Part shown: in pieces, positions 26,046-35,700 of the stretch
Position numbering within the stretch: the first letter of the stretch is position 1
Layout: each line of letters opens with the position of its first letter
Assembly: GCF_015207735.1 (NCBI RefSeq)
Contig: NZ_JADEWG010000020.1
Span: 1-64,000 of the forward strand
DNA from: [Phormidium] sp. LEGE 05292
GTDB lineage: Bacteria; Cyanobacteriota; Cyanobacteriia; Cyanobacteriales; Aerosakkonemataceae
DNA length: 64,000 nucleotides
Reading direction: 5' to 3'
The notes under the pieces: model-generated
Told to the model about the DNA's origin: nothing
What the model saw: the letters and a program-made list of their open reading frames with translations, nothing else
The model's database searches: none
Position numbers and translations under genes: made by a program

Positions 26046-26809
26046 CCATAAATCTCTTGTACCACTAAACGAGGTTTAAGAGAACGAATCAGAATTTTTC
26101 GACCCAAAAGGTGAGTCTTCAATTCGTCTAAAGTATTTTCCGCCTCCCACCGAGAATGGTATTCTTGAGCTAAGACTAAAGCTGGAAACAAAGAGATATC
26201 CATTAAATCAGTAATCAAACGGTAAATTTGCTCTCTGCCATTCTCTTGAATTACATACTCAATTACTCTGACTCTCATCCGGGTAGCCCCTTTTTTTTGA
26301 GATTCTCGGTCAGGTGCAATCCAACTAAGATATGAACCATCAGCCAGAACTTTCACCACTTCAAACTTTACCTGCGCTGGCACTCGGCCTAGAATATGAC
26401 TACCACGAGCTAAAGTAGCTTTGACCATCTTAAAAGAATGCAATCCTCTATCCCACAGTAAAAGCATTCCTTCCCCCACCGCAGTGAGTAACCCTCTAAC
26501 TCGTTTTCTTTCTCCCAGACGATAGGGGCTCAATAGTGCATGACAAATGGCATGAGTTCCTAATTCGACTAAGAACACCAGCCGGACTTTGGGAAAAGCC
26601 GCTTGTGTGCCAGGTTTAGTTCCGGGATAACCAAAAACTCTGGCATTAGCTGCGGTATCCGGGACATCAAAGACAGTACCATCAATGGCCATTAATCTAA
26701 GACCACCTAAAAATTGGACTTTGGACAAAAGAAAAGTTGTTTTGCGACTCCCGCATTTCTCACAAATTGTGCGATCGCTAATACCCGCATTTCTCACAAA
26801 CTGATTCAA
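26021..26809 (-). mobile_element. Truncated IS4-family transposase
   Basis: The 262-codon fragment has DDE motifs: AIDGTVFDVPDT (first Asp), LLWDRGLHSF (second Asp) and the IS4-family Y-x2-R-x3-E-x6-K signature in YHSRWEAENTLDELK. Full IS4-family transposases are about 400-450 aa. The N-terminal region is missing or scrambled by a 34-bp tandem duplication, and the C-terminus stops in QEIYGWLLAHYS, exactly where leuS sequence begins. I could not find terminal inverted repeats. It is a remnant, not an active element. The 193 nt between it and 27003 hold nothing recognisable. Confidence 0.8.
26750..26800. repeat. 17-bp direct repeat with 34-bp period
   Basis: CCCGCATTTCTCACAAA occurs at 26750-26766 and 26784-26800. 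It falls at the truncated 5' end of the transposase ORF and probably records a slippage or duplication that destroyed the reading frame upstream. Confidence 0.7.
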
Positions 26810-27002
26810 GAAGCTGATTTGGGGATGAAAAGTTGAACTTTTTCAAAAACCAAAGATAGGGGAACAGTCGAAAGAGAAAATTTTAATTGAAATTCAGCAA
26901 ACCGTTACTAAATTGTCGGAAAAATCATAGCTTTCACAATTGTTTGATTAGCTCTTAACTTTAATTGGCTATTAGTTGCCATAGCTATCGCATATTCAAC
27001 GT

Positions 27003-28019
27003 TTATATAAGCTCAAGATCGTAAGTACAAAAAGCTGGTTTTTCTCGTTCAATAATATCTCGAACTAATTGTTCATCTATTTGCTCTGGACTATCAGAAC
27101 GTAACCGCACAATAAAGTGAAAAGGGCGTGTACCTCCCAACATAGAATCCTGACCTATAAAAGTTTTTCCCAAAACGAAACCTTGACTAAATATTTCTTC
27201 TATACTTATATGTTTTTCCGATTCTGGTAGGTCTTCATTTAAAGGTAAACCTGTATAAAGATGTAAGTAATAACGCAAACCTCTGCGCGTTCCATGCCAG
27301 CGATAAAGAGTTACGGCATTGCGAATTAAACGACGTTGCTGTTTAGAATCCCAACGTTGTTCCATAGGCCAAGCTACCCAATTTGCAAGAAAGGGAAGCA
27401 TTGCTTCTGGTGCTGTCAAAGGGTCTAAGTATGCCCAGAGTACATCTATTGTTTGAACTGCGGGGTCAAATGCTTGCTCAAAAATAGCAATAAATCGCCC
27501 CATAAAGTCTATTTCACGATAAATTGTTGGCAGAAAATTTAGGTAAGAACTATTAGGGCGAACACAAAGATTGAAAACTCGATAACAAATTAATTGTTGT
27601 TGAGTTTCCTCTTCTCCATAAACATAAACTTGAGCTTCATAGTTAACTTGTAATCGTGCTTTCCTACCGAGCAAAGCAAATTGATTCTCAAAAAAGTCTT
27701 CTGGAACTTGAAAGGACAATTCTCGATCTATTTTTTGGCTAGGAGCAATTTCTTCTGCTTCTTCTTGATGCCAATTACACCAATTGTCGGGAAAGTCTCC
27801 CTCAATTACTAATTTCCACCTTAGTGGGTGAGAACCCAAGTTTTCCAATTGTACTAACATTTCACCTGGCTCTCCGGGATGTAATAGCAAGTTGTGGGCG
27901 ATCGCTTCTTCTTTATCATTTCCCGCAAAGCTTGCTAATGCTGAGGTATCAACTGCCTCTGGGGGTTGCATGGAGGCGAGTTTTAAAGCTAAAGTTGGAC
28001 GATAATTTGCTTGGGTCAT
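27003..28019 (-). CDS. CIS baseplate wedge protein, phage tail protein I / Afp12-like, with Ig-like N-terminus
   Basis: In this 338-aa protein residues about 175-335 match the phage P2 gpI-type tail protein domain (YLNFLPTIYREIDF, DVLWAYLDPLTAPEAMLPFLANWV, LYRWHGTRRGLRYYLHLYTG). This domain forms part of the baseplate wedge in contractile tails and is the counterpart of Afp12. Residues 1-170 form a beta-rich Ig-like domain (LLLHPGEPGEMLVQLENLGS) of the kind found in the two membrane proteins at 56991 and 60163. It is the last gene of the leftward CIS operon, 26 nt after baseplate J. Confidence 0.85.
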   Translation of the reverse strand: MTQANYRPTLALKLASMQPPEAVDTSALASFAGNDKEEAIAHNLLLHPGEPGEMLVQLENLGSHPLRWKLVIEGDFPDNWCNWHQEEAEEIAPSQKIDRELSFQVPEDFFENQFALLGRKARLQVNYEAQVYVYGEEETQQQLICYRVFNLCVRPNSSYLNFLPTIYREIDFMGRFIAIFEQAFDPAVQTIDVLWAYLDPLTAPEAMLPFLANWVAWPMEQRWDSKQQRRLIRNAVTLYRWHGTRRGLRYYLHLYTGLPLNEDLPESEKHISIEEIFSQGFVLGKTFIGQDSMLGGTRPFHFIVRLRSDSPEQIDEQLVRDIIEREKPAFCTYDLELI

Positions 28020-28045
28020 TCGGCCATCTAGAATTTAATTGCCCA

Positions 28046-30280
28046 CTATAAATATAATTCAATAACATGACCAGATTGCAGTCCATTGCCTTCATCTGCC
28101 CAAGAACAAATCAACCCTAAAGAACCTGGATTAACTATTGATTGTGGTTCATCTGTAACAAACCAATTTGTCCCATACTTACGGATTTCAAATAGTTCTA
28201 CAGTTCCTAAATACCGGACACCAGGAATTTTTTGACATAAGGCAATAATATCTGAGGTATACAAGGGGCGGCCTAAATCCCAACCTTTGCTTTCTACGCC
28301 ACCAATGAGAGGATTTAAAAAGCGATATAAGTTAACCAGCAATGTAGATCGCATTTCTTCTTGAGCACGAGGATTATTATATTTTGGATCTATGGTTACT
28401 TCCGTTCTGACACTTACTCCCACATATTCAGGTTCTTGTAATTTCACTTGTACTCCTAAAGGTTTGCGGTCTTGCATATATTTTAAGATTTCTGTTGATA
28501 ATTGCGTATTGAGAGTAAAGTATTCATCAGGGTTCATTCCGCGCCGAAAAGAAAATGTGTCTGTATTAACTTTTGGTACTATTAGTAATGGTACAATTCC
28601 CGGTGTGGCAGTGGCTGGATCGGTAATACAGTGAGCGCGAGCTATTGTCCTAGATGCTGCTTTGGCTACGTTTTCAAAATCTTCGGGAGTGACAGCACAT
28701 TCACGAGTTCGCAATATTTGTGGTACTCGAATAACGGCTTCATCTAATGACTCGGCATCAATTCCTTCCCTTGCTGGTTCATAATTGATGACGTTTTTAA
28801 TGTAGGGAATTGCTTGTTTGACAACGGAGAGTTTTTCGGCTTGAACGTTACCGCGACTACCTCCTCCAGTGCGGTAAGCAACCATATAAATTTCTGATCC
28901 TGGAGGGGGAACTTTGCCATATTGTCGCTCTAATGCTTCACTGGCTAAAGATGATGGTTGTATGATCGCTAAATTTCGCACTTCTCTACTGTCTCGCCTC
29001 ACTATTCTTCCCACTGGTTGAATTTGCGATCGCTGTTGGGTTTGTTGTTTAATTTGTGCTGGTTCTCGAATCAAAGGGCCAAATTGAATTACACCAGTTT
29101 GGGAATCAATTGTATAGTGTCGATCGTCAGGTGTAGAGTCAGCAAAATCGGCAACTTCTGTCCAAATTTCCAGTCCGCCATTAATTGGTTTAACTGCAAT
29201 ACATTCGCCTTCTTTACGTTCTAAAACTGGTTTTCCTTGCAGTTCAAATGCTTGTCCTGGTTTACCATCACTCACCCCTAAAAGTTCGTTTTCAATTCGC
29301 ACGCATTCGCTAGCATTAACTGCTCCGCCGATCGATCGGACAGCTAAACCAACTATACTGGGAGAACTGCTATAACTTGGTTGTATTTCTCTCGGACGGG
29401 TGTAGACGCAACGTATCCAATGACCGCTATAACCTGTGCCAAAATCTGCGATCGGCCATTGTTGGGGTAAGTGTAGCACGACATCGGCTCCATCATTCAA
29501 GGAATTAGTTCCTTGTTGCGCTAATCTGTCAAAACTAAAACCTCTAGTTTTATCATCTTCTCTTTGGCGCAAAATTGTTGATTGCCAATTGCTACCATTC
29601 CAAGCTTCCCACTTTAGCGGGGGATCGTCTGGGTTAATTCCGGTAGTTCTAGCTGCTTCTCCTTTAAAGGTAATAGCTATGACATTTCCGATAATTGGAC
29701 TTTCTAAATCTTCTTCAGTTAAAACCAAATAAAAACAATTATTAAAACTAGATTGCTCAAATAAAAGTGTTTCTTCTAGGTTCCACCATTGGTTGTTTGT
29801 AGGAGTGCGATCGCTTAAATTTTGCGGTGTATCTTCTTCAGTTACAGCTGTGAGAAAATGCCTAATTTTTGGATTGCCAATGATTAATTCGCGATCGGTA
29901 CTAAATATCACCGCTTCTTGGGTTTCCGTCCGCACTGTAGCAACTTCCGTTGAATAAGGAATTACAATTGCTTGAGACTGAGCTTTGCTGAGGTAAAAGG
30001 TAAGTTCACACCAAGCTGGTGCTGGTGGTAAGAGGCGAATACCCAGCAATTCTAAAAAAGCGACATAATTTCGTCGAGGAACTTGATTGAATCTCAATAA
30101 CATTTGGTCAGTTAACCAAGCAAACAATTCAATCAAAGTAATTCCCGGATCTCCTGGGTTATGATTCGTCCATTCTGGACAATAGCGAGGAATGCGAAGA
30201 ATACATTCTTCTACTAGGTCATTAAAAGTTCGATCGTCCAGATTTGATTTAGGTAATTCTGGTAAAAAGTCAAAATTCAC
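28046..30280 (-). CDS. CIS baseplate assembly protein J (Afp11-like)
   Basis: This 744-aa protein is a J-type baseplate component. Its N-terminus FNDLVEECILRIPRYCPEW, with NHNPGDPGITLIELFAWLTD, is the classic signature of the putative baseplate assembly protein family of contractile injection systems. A beta-rich middle and the gpJ core (TGGGSRGNVQAEKLSVV, RTRECAVTPEDFENVA) follow. It connects the gp25 ring to the wedge. The start overlaps the gp25 stop by 11 nt (coupled), and the gpI-like gene follows. Length is usual for this subfamily. Confidence 0.92.
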   Translation of the reverse strand: MNFDFLPELPKSNLDDRTFNDLVEECILRIPRYCPEWTNHNPGDPGITLIELFAWLTDQMLLRFNQVPRRNYVAFLELLGIRLLPPAPAWCELTFYLSKAQSQAIVIPYSTEVATVRTETQEAVIFSTDRELIIGNPKIRHFLTAVTEEDTPQNLSDRTPTNNQWWNLEETLLFEQSSFNNCFYLVLTEEDLESPIIGNVIAITFKGEAARTTGINPDDPPLKWEAWNGSNWQSTILRQREDDKTRGFSFDRLAQQGTNSLNDGADVVLHLPQQWPIADFGTGYSGHWIRCVYTRPREIQPSYSSSPSIVGLAVRSIGGAVNASECVRIENELLGVSDGKPGQAFELQGKPVLERKEGECIAVKPINGGLEIWTEVADFADSTPDDRHYTIDSQTGVIQFGPLIREPAQIKQQTQQRSQIQPVGRIVRRDSREVRNLAIIQPSSLASEALERQYGKVPPPGSEIYMVAYRTGGGSRGNVQAEKLSVVKQAIPYIKNVINYEPAREGIDAESLDEAVIRVPQILRTRECAVTPEDFENVAKAASRTIARAHCITDPATATPGIVPLLIVPKVNTDTFSFRRGMNPDEYFTLNTQLSTEILKYMQDRKPLGVQVKLQEPEYVGVSVRTEVTIDPKYNNPRAQEEMRSTLLVNLYRFLNPLIGGVESKGWDLGRPLYTSDIIALCQKIPGVRYLGTVELFEIRKYGTNWFVTDEPQSIVNPGSLGLICSWADEGNGLQSGHVIELYL

Positions 30281-30701
30281 GGGCGTTTTCCCCTACAGGC
30301 GATAGATAAAAGGGATAAACTAAACTACGAGTATCAGGGCTATCTTTGGGTTGATATTCAATAATGATATCTACTTTACCTCTGATAGGGTCAGGATCGG
30401 CCCTTACTTCTTTTAATGTAATGCGGGGTTCCCACATTTCCAAAGCTTCTTCTACGTATAAACGAATTAATAGGAGAGTTTGAACGTTCATTGGTTCAAA
30501 CACCAATTCTGAGAGGCGCGAACCAAAGTTTGGTCTGTAAACTCGCTCTCCTAAATCCGTTCGGAGGATAATGATTATCGATTCTTCAATATTGGGGGTG
30601 CTAGAACTAAGTTGAATACCACCCTGTACATTTATTTGTAACGGGAATGCCAATCCTGAACCGATGTAATCATTTTGTTGATAATAATATTCTTCGGGCA
30701 T
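30270..30701 (-). CDS. CIS baseplate protein gp25/W (Afp9-like)
   Basis: This 143-aa protein is of the T4 gp25 / P2 gpW family: GGIQLSSSTPNIEESIIIILRTDLGERVYRPNFGSRL and, near the end, EYQPKDSPDTRSLVYPFYL. Gp25 forms the inner baseplate ring that nucleates sheath assembly. The conserved EERV-like segment appears as LGERVYRPNFG. It is coupled to baseplate J downstream. Confidence 0.93.
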   Translation of the reverse strand: MPEEYYYQQNDYIGSGLAFPLQINVQGGIQLSSSTPNIEESIIIILRTDLGERVYRPNFGSRLSELVFEPMNVQTLLLIRLYVEEALEMWEPRITLKEVRADPDPIRGKVDIIIEYQPKDSPDTRSLVYPFYLSPVGENAREF

Positions 30702-30759
30702 AATAGATATTTTTGCAGATTATATATTTTATCATTTAGTTAGGTGAAAAAGGAATGGG

Positions 30760-31869
30760 TTAAGTTTCTATTTTTGCGATCGCCTCTCCTGCTTCTGCTT
30801 CCCCATAAATAATCGACATAATCCCCGGTAAATATTCATCCATCATGGTAACATTGGCATAAACCAACCTTTTGATTAAACCAAAACTGAGTCGATCGCC
30901 TTCCACATCAATGCTAGTTTTATAGCGAATTTCCCCATCGCTGAAATCTAATTCAAAATTGCCAATAATCATCCCATAATTAGCTCTAGTAATAAATTCT
31001 GCTACAGCCAGTCGCTTATTTTCGGGAATATTTACGGGAAAAATAGAGTAAAATACCATTTGCTGTTGTTGTTCTCTGGCTCTAGCCAAACAAGTCCATT
31101 TACCATTATCACCTTGAAAAATCATTTGTAAAACAGGCAGTCCTTCAATTTGGTAAAAAGGCCATTCATCTTGTTGGAAAAAGTTAACCATTTCCCCAAA
31201 GATCTGTCCGTCGATAGTGGTGGATTGAGCGATTGTATCCACAGCAACATCAGCTACTTCTGCAAAAAAATTGACGATTCCCTCAAGTATTTCAGAAGTA
31301 CCTGTCTGAGTCATTGCCGAGAGATTTGCTTGTGTCCATTCTTTGAAGAAATTGGCGATCGCATCCCCAACTTCTTCGCTATTAATTCCACCAGAAGCCA
31401 GAGCAGAAGGATTAATATAATTCCAAAAAGTAGTGTAACCAATTTCGCCTGATTCCTGTTGCTGTTTGACGGATAACCCCAACCAATTTTGTGTTGAAAG
31501 TAGGGGCTCGTCGGGTTTTTCAGTGCTTATATTGAGGAGATAGTTTGCAACTTCGTTAGGATTTGCGGCGTGTTCTACCAGGTGCGGTAGTAAGTCGGGT
31601 TTTAAACTAATTTCGATAAAGATGTCGGGTGAAGGTAGGAATTCGCTTTTTAAAGCGCCGCGCAATTCTGACTTAAGGTTGAATAAGGATTGAGTGTCGA
31701 TGCGTTGGTAGAGTTCTGGGTTGACAGAGAGGGTGAGACGACATTCGATTAGTTGGTCTTCTTGTTTTGTTAGGGATAGATTTGTGGCGCGAACGGTTAG
31801 GGGGGAGTCGGTGCGATCGTGCAACGTTAAATCGCTGTCAGGTTGGTAATTTTCCGTCTTTGTCATCAT
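30760..31869 (-). CDS. YbjN-domain protein in the CIS operon
   Basis: This 369-aa protein has a C-terminal third (about residues 245-365: LPVLQMIFQGDNGKWTCLA, AEFITRANYGMIIGNFELDF, IKRLVYANVTMMDEYLPGIM) that fits the YbjN family, whose fold resembles type III secretion chaperones. The N-terminal part (1-110) is beta-rich and the middle (160-240) helical. It lies between the toxin/immunity-like genes and gp25. From fold and context it could chaperone CIS cargo, but this is inference. The 58 nt gap upstream is AT-rich. Confidence 0.65.
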   Translation of the reverse strand: MMTKTENYQPDSDLTLHDRTDSPLTVRATNLSLTKQEDQLIECRLTLSVNPELYQRIDTQSLFNLKSELRGALKSEFLPSPDIFIEISLKPDLLPHLVEHAANPNEVANYLLNISTEKPDEPLLSTQNWLGLSVKQQQESGEIGYTTFWNYINPSALASGGINSEEVGDAIANFFKEWTQANLSAMTQTGTSEILEGIVNFFAEVADVAVDTIAQSTTIDGQIFGEMVNFFQQDEWPFYQIEGLPVLQMIFQGDNGKWTCLARAREQQQQMVFYSIFPVNIPENKRLAVAEFITRANYGMIIGNFELDFSDGEIRYKTSIDVEGDRLSFGLIKRLVYANVTMMDEYLPGIMSIIYGEAEAGEAIAKIET

Positions 31870-31928
31870 GTATGGTTATTTTGTAATTAATTATTTTGCT
31901 TGATAATTCAACACATAATTCTAAATTT

Positions 31929-32162
31929 TCATCCCCTAACCTTTATTAATTCTTCATGGTTTTGTAAATTCTGAAGTGCTTTATTTGCTATTTCAATTAT
32001 GTAAGTGCTTTCATCCTCCAAAGCTTGTTTCCAAACTTCAAGTAGTCTGGGACGATTTAGTGCCAAAAGCGAGTCAGCTGCAAAAATACGCACATAAACA
32101 TCTTCATCTTCCAGAAGCAGAGTAATTAATGCCTCAACTTTTCTCCATTGCGTCTTTGACAT
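31929..32162 (-). CDS. Small HEAT-repeat protein
   Basis: This 77-aa protein consists of two HEAT-like helical hairpins (EALITLLLEDEDVYVRIFAAD, WKQALEDESTYIIEIANKAL). Its start overlaps the end of a possible 47-aa ORF (32134-32277). It follows the 1792-aa DUF4157 protein and a 130-aa unknown gene, the position where immunity or accessory genes of a toxin are found. HEAT-repeat proteins serve as immunity or scaffold proteins in several systems; here that is only a suggestion. Confidence 0.65.
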   Translation of the reverse strand: MSKTQWRKVEALITLLLEDEDVYVRIFAADSLLALNRPRLLEVWKQALEDESTYIIEIANKALQNLQNHEELIKVRG

Positions 32163-32277
32163 TGTTAGCTTGCTTACTAATTTTTTTCTTGGAATTTTGC
32201 TGAATCATTTCTGCAACTTGTTCGGGATTGTATATTCTGATTTTACCTTCAGTTTCTAATTGTTGAAGCGCTGACAC
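32134..32277 (-). CDS. Possible 47-aa small protein
   Basis: A frame without ATG runs from GTG 32277 to TGA at 32134 and encodes a protein-like sequence (SALQQLETEGKIRIYNPEQV, AEMIQQNSKKKISKQ). It fills the gap between the 130-aa gene and the HEAT gene, overlapping the latter. It may be a real small gene with a non-ATG start or the tail of a frameshifted longer one. Confidence 0.3.
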   Translation of the reverse strand: MSALQQLETEGKIRIYNPEQVAEMIQQNSKKKISKQANNVKDAMEKS

Positions 32278-32303
32278 AGCAACTTTTAAAAGTTTAGAAA
32301 TGA

Positions 32304-32696
32304 TTAATCTAACTCTATTAAACGCGAAATATCTTTGTCATCAACACCTTGAGTAATTAAATCAAAACATCGTTCAATAACAACACGAATCTTCTCCCGC
32401 TCCCTTGATTCAAATCTCAGTACCACATTATTCCAATCTTCTCGAAGCAGTGTGAGACGGTAACAGCCTTGCGGATCTGATTCAGGATACCAGCCAAGAT
32501 CTAGTATGTGTCCCTTCTGAGCCGTAACCCAATCTGTTCCATTGAACTGAAGACGTTCTATTGATAATAAATCCTCGTTATAAAATTCATCATTAATAAC
32601 AGACCCATTACGAACAACTGGATCTTCGTCTCCAAAAGAATTATGAATAACAGCCCAACCACCAGGTATTTTGAGCGGAACTAATTTCGTGTACAT
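32304..32696 (-). CDS. Unknown 130-aa protein, candidate immunity protein
   Basis: This small acidic alpha/beta protein (LVPLKIPGGWAVIHNSFGDE, YRLTLLREDWNNVVLRFESRE) is of no family I recognise. It starts 13 nt after the stop of the 1792-aa DUF4157 protein. In polymorphic toxin loci the gene immediately after the toxin is usually the cognate immunity gene. The size, acidity and position fit, but there is no direct sequence proof. Confidence 0.55.
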   Translation of the reverse strand: MYTKLVPLKIPGGWAVIHNSFGDEDPVVRNGSVINDEFYNEDLLSIERLQFNGTDWVTAQKGHILDLGWYPESDPQGCYRLTLLREDWNNVVLRFESREREKIRVVIERCFDLITQGVDDKDISRLIELD

Positions 32697-32709
32697 AAAT
32701 TACCCATTG

Positions 32710-35700
32710 CTAACGTGGATGAGAATGAACAGTTGGTGCGCCACTCTGTGCGCCAGTCAACTCAGCCCGAAGAGTGTAGGAATCTACTCCGTTGGTATAG
32801 CCGATTTTTTGACTGAATGTCTTAAATGCGTGATAGGTGCCACCACCCTTATCCGTAACTTCACCTGTAAGCAACGTTTCCCTCTCTAACTGCTTAACAT
32901 CATCAGCTGTCATTGAGTATAGGAATTGACCAGCACCTCCATTTGCGCTGCTGTTACGGCGCTGATCTTCCGAATTACCTGTCCAATGTTTACCCCGAGA
33001 ATATCGAGCTGGTGGGATATGAGTTGCTTTGTCTACAAGAGTTCTCCATTCTGCCTTTTTATCCTCTTCCTGTGTTGGAACTTTTGTTTCAAGTTGCTTT
33101 AATTTCGATTCGGCTTCTTTTACATCTTTTTCCAAGGAAGCCAAATCATCCCCTGAAGGATCATTCCCTAATAGACTTTCCAGCGTATCAAGTTTTTGTT
33201 TAATATCCTGTAATTCTGCTAACAATGACCATTTTTGGGAATTTTCATTTGGTACTTTATTTATCCGTTCTTCCAGCGTATAAGCACGAGCTTTCAGGAG
33301 AGGTATGGGATTATGTCCACCCTCTCCATCCGGTACCTCTGCCTTTGTTATTTCGTCATCTTTAGGATTAACTTCACCATGAATCCCCCAATATTTACCT
33401 TTTTCTACTGGCTCTAGTGACTTCAGCTTATAGGTGTTTTTTATAAGATCCAAGTTTGGCTTAATTGTCTTTTTATCGACTTTTTTGCTGCTAAATCCAT
33501 CCAGGTAAGCCTGAGCTTCTGTCATGGCTTTGTCAAGGTCAGCTTGCTTCTCCTCCTTGGTGCGCTTATCAGATTTACCGTCGTCTTTATTACTTTTCCT
33601 ATCCTTGCCAAGCCCAAGCTTATTGCCAATCTTCTTGGCAAACTTGACAGCTTGAGCAATCACCCAATCGATCGCCTTTTCAATCGGCTGTCTTACCCTC
33701 TTAATAATGTCTTGAATCTTGCCAGTAATACCGCCCAAGCCCAACAAACTCGCCATAAAGCCGATGACTACGGGTAGCGCTTTAGACATGGCATTCTCGA
33801 TCGCCTTTGCCGCCCCACCAACTGCACCGTTGGCAATAGCCGTCACCGACTCAATCACGGCGTTCACTAACTCGATAATCTGACTTCCCCGTTCAATAAA
33901 GAACATGATGATGTCAATAATTGCCTTGCACGCCCTGACGAACGCACTAGCCGGATTCAATAAGCTAAGAATCCACATTATCCCCTGCTTAATCACCGTC
34001 TCGATGACGAAACTCTTGATGGTATCAATCACCATCGACTTCAGATCGCCAATCTTATCCTGTATAAACTGCCACAGACCGCCCACTCCTTCATTCTTCA
34101 AGATTACAAACATCTCGAAGTTCGATTCTAAAGCGCTGACAGACTCCTCTCCGTTCTTGCCGATCGCCTTCACTGCTCGCGGTCTGATAGCCTGATAAGT
34201 GGTTCCTAGTACCTGTGTCACCAGGCTAAAGATGCCCTTCATATCAAAACTATCCGGCATCTCCAGCCCCGTTGCAGCCAAAGTACCCGTCAGCCAGCCT
34301 ACCATCCCCTTTTGGAGATGCTCCCCAATATTCGACTGAAAGTTCTGGAAGCCTTGCTTCAGACCGCTTACGAGATTGCCCAGAAAACCAATTGGGTCGA
34401 GGATAATCTTTTCAACTGCACCCGCTGCTTTTGCCAACACGCCCATCAGCAGGTTCTTCATTTCGAGGATGGTTTTGATTACCCCACCCATCGCGTCCAT
34501 AGCTTTGTCCACTAGACCGCGATTGGCTGCCTTCATTTCATTAATCCGGCTATCCAGCGCTTGCAGATTCTCGTTGTACTTCTGCGCCAGCGAGTCAATT
34601 AACTCATTTTGCTTGTTATCGACGCTTTGCTCTAACTCATCAAACTTACCTTGAATATTCTGTGCTGCTTCTTGCCCGACTTGCCGTAGAGATGGGTCTA
34701 AAGAAGCAACGTATTTCTGGATTTCCTGCCTACCCTTGGCAATTTCGGCTTTAGCTGCATTCAGCTTGGTGGCAACATTGTTGGCAATCTTGTCGATCGT
34801 TTGGCCCATGTTGGCAAGGAACTGATTCTTGCCTTCCTGGTAGAAGGCGTTTACCTCACTAGGCATACCGAACAGTTTGTCCTTCACCCATTTGCCCTTG
34901 CCTATTACACCACTGTAGCGATCGTCTTTGTAACGCTTCATCCGCTGGTCAACGTAATTCTCAAACTGCGTCTTAGCAGCAGCAGCACCGGAGTCGAACT
35001 GTTGGTTAACTTCTCCATCCAGTTGACTGAGTGCCGTTTCAACTCTCTGTTTAGTATTGTTGTAAATTCCTTGAATATGGTTAGCAACTTGGGAGCGTTT
35101 TTGCTCGTCTTGTCCCTTAGTATCAACCTGAAGTCCAACGACCTGAGTTAAAAGTTGCTCTTTCTCGCCGTGCATTCCCTGCAATTGAGTTTGCGCCGTC
35201 GTCTGCGCTTGCGCTTGCGCTTGAGTAACTATCCCTTGCTCTTGCTGGCGATAAGCGTTTGGTGCTGTATTGGCGTGAGTCTGGGCTGTTTTCTTAGTTT
35301 CTAATGCTGTCTGGAATTGCGGTTCGTTGGATTTCGCCAGTTGTGGTTCGGTAATGTCGGCATCTGTCATCTGCTTATCGATCGATTTACTACCCTGTTG
35401 CAGGGAAACTTCAGATTCCGACTTGGGCTTAGGCGCAGCTTTATTAGCACCGATATTAGACGGTGCTTTACCTGCTTGTTTTGGTGGTAGCGGAGTAACG
35501 GGTTTAGGTGTTATACCGCTAGTATCTGGCTGTTCCTTAGTTTTCTCTTCGATGGGGTCAGCAGCTTGCTTCTTCTCCTCTCCTACTTGCGAGGACAAGT
35601 CACCCTTCACCGAGTCGAGTTTATTTTGGTCTTTGAATTTATCTGCTTCTTCGAGAGTTTGGGGAGTAGAGGCAGCAATTTTTTCCATCAGCGCCGCTTT

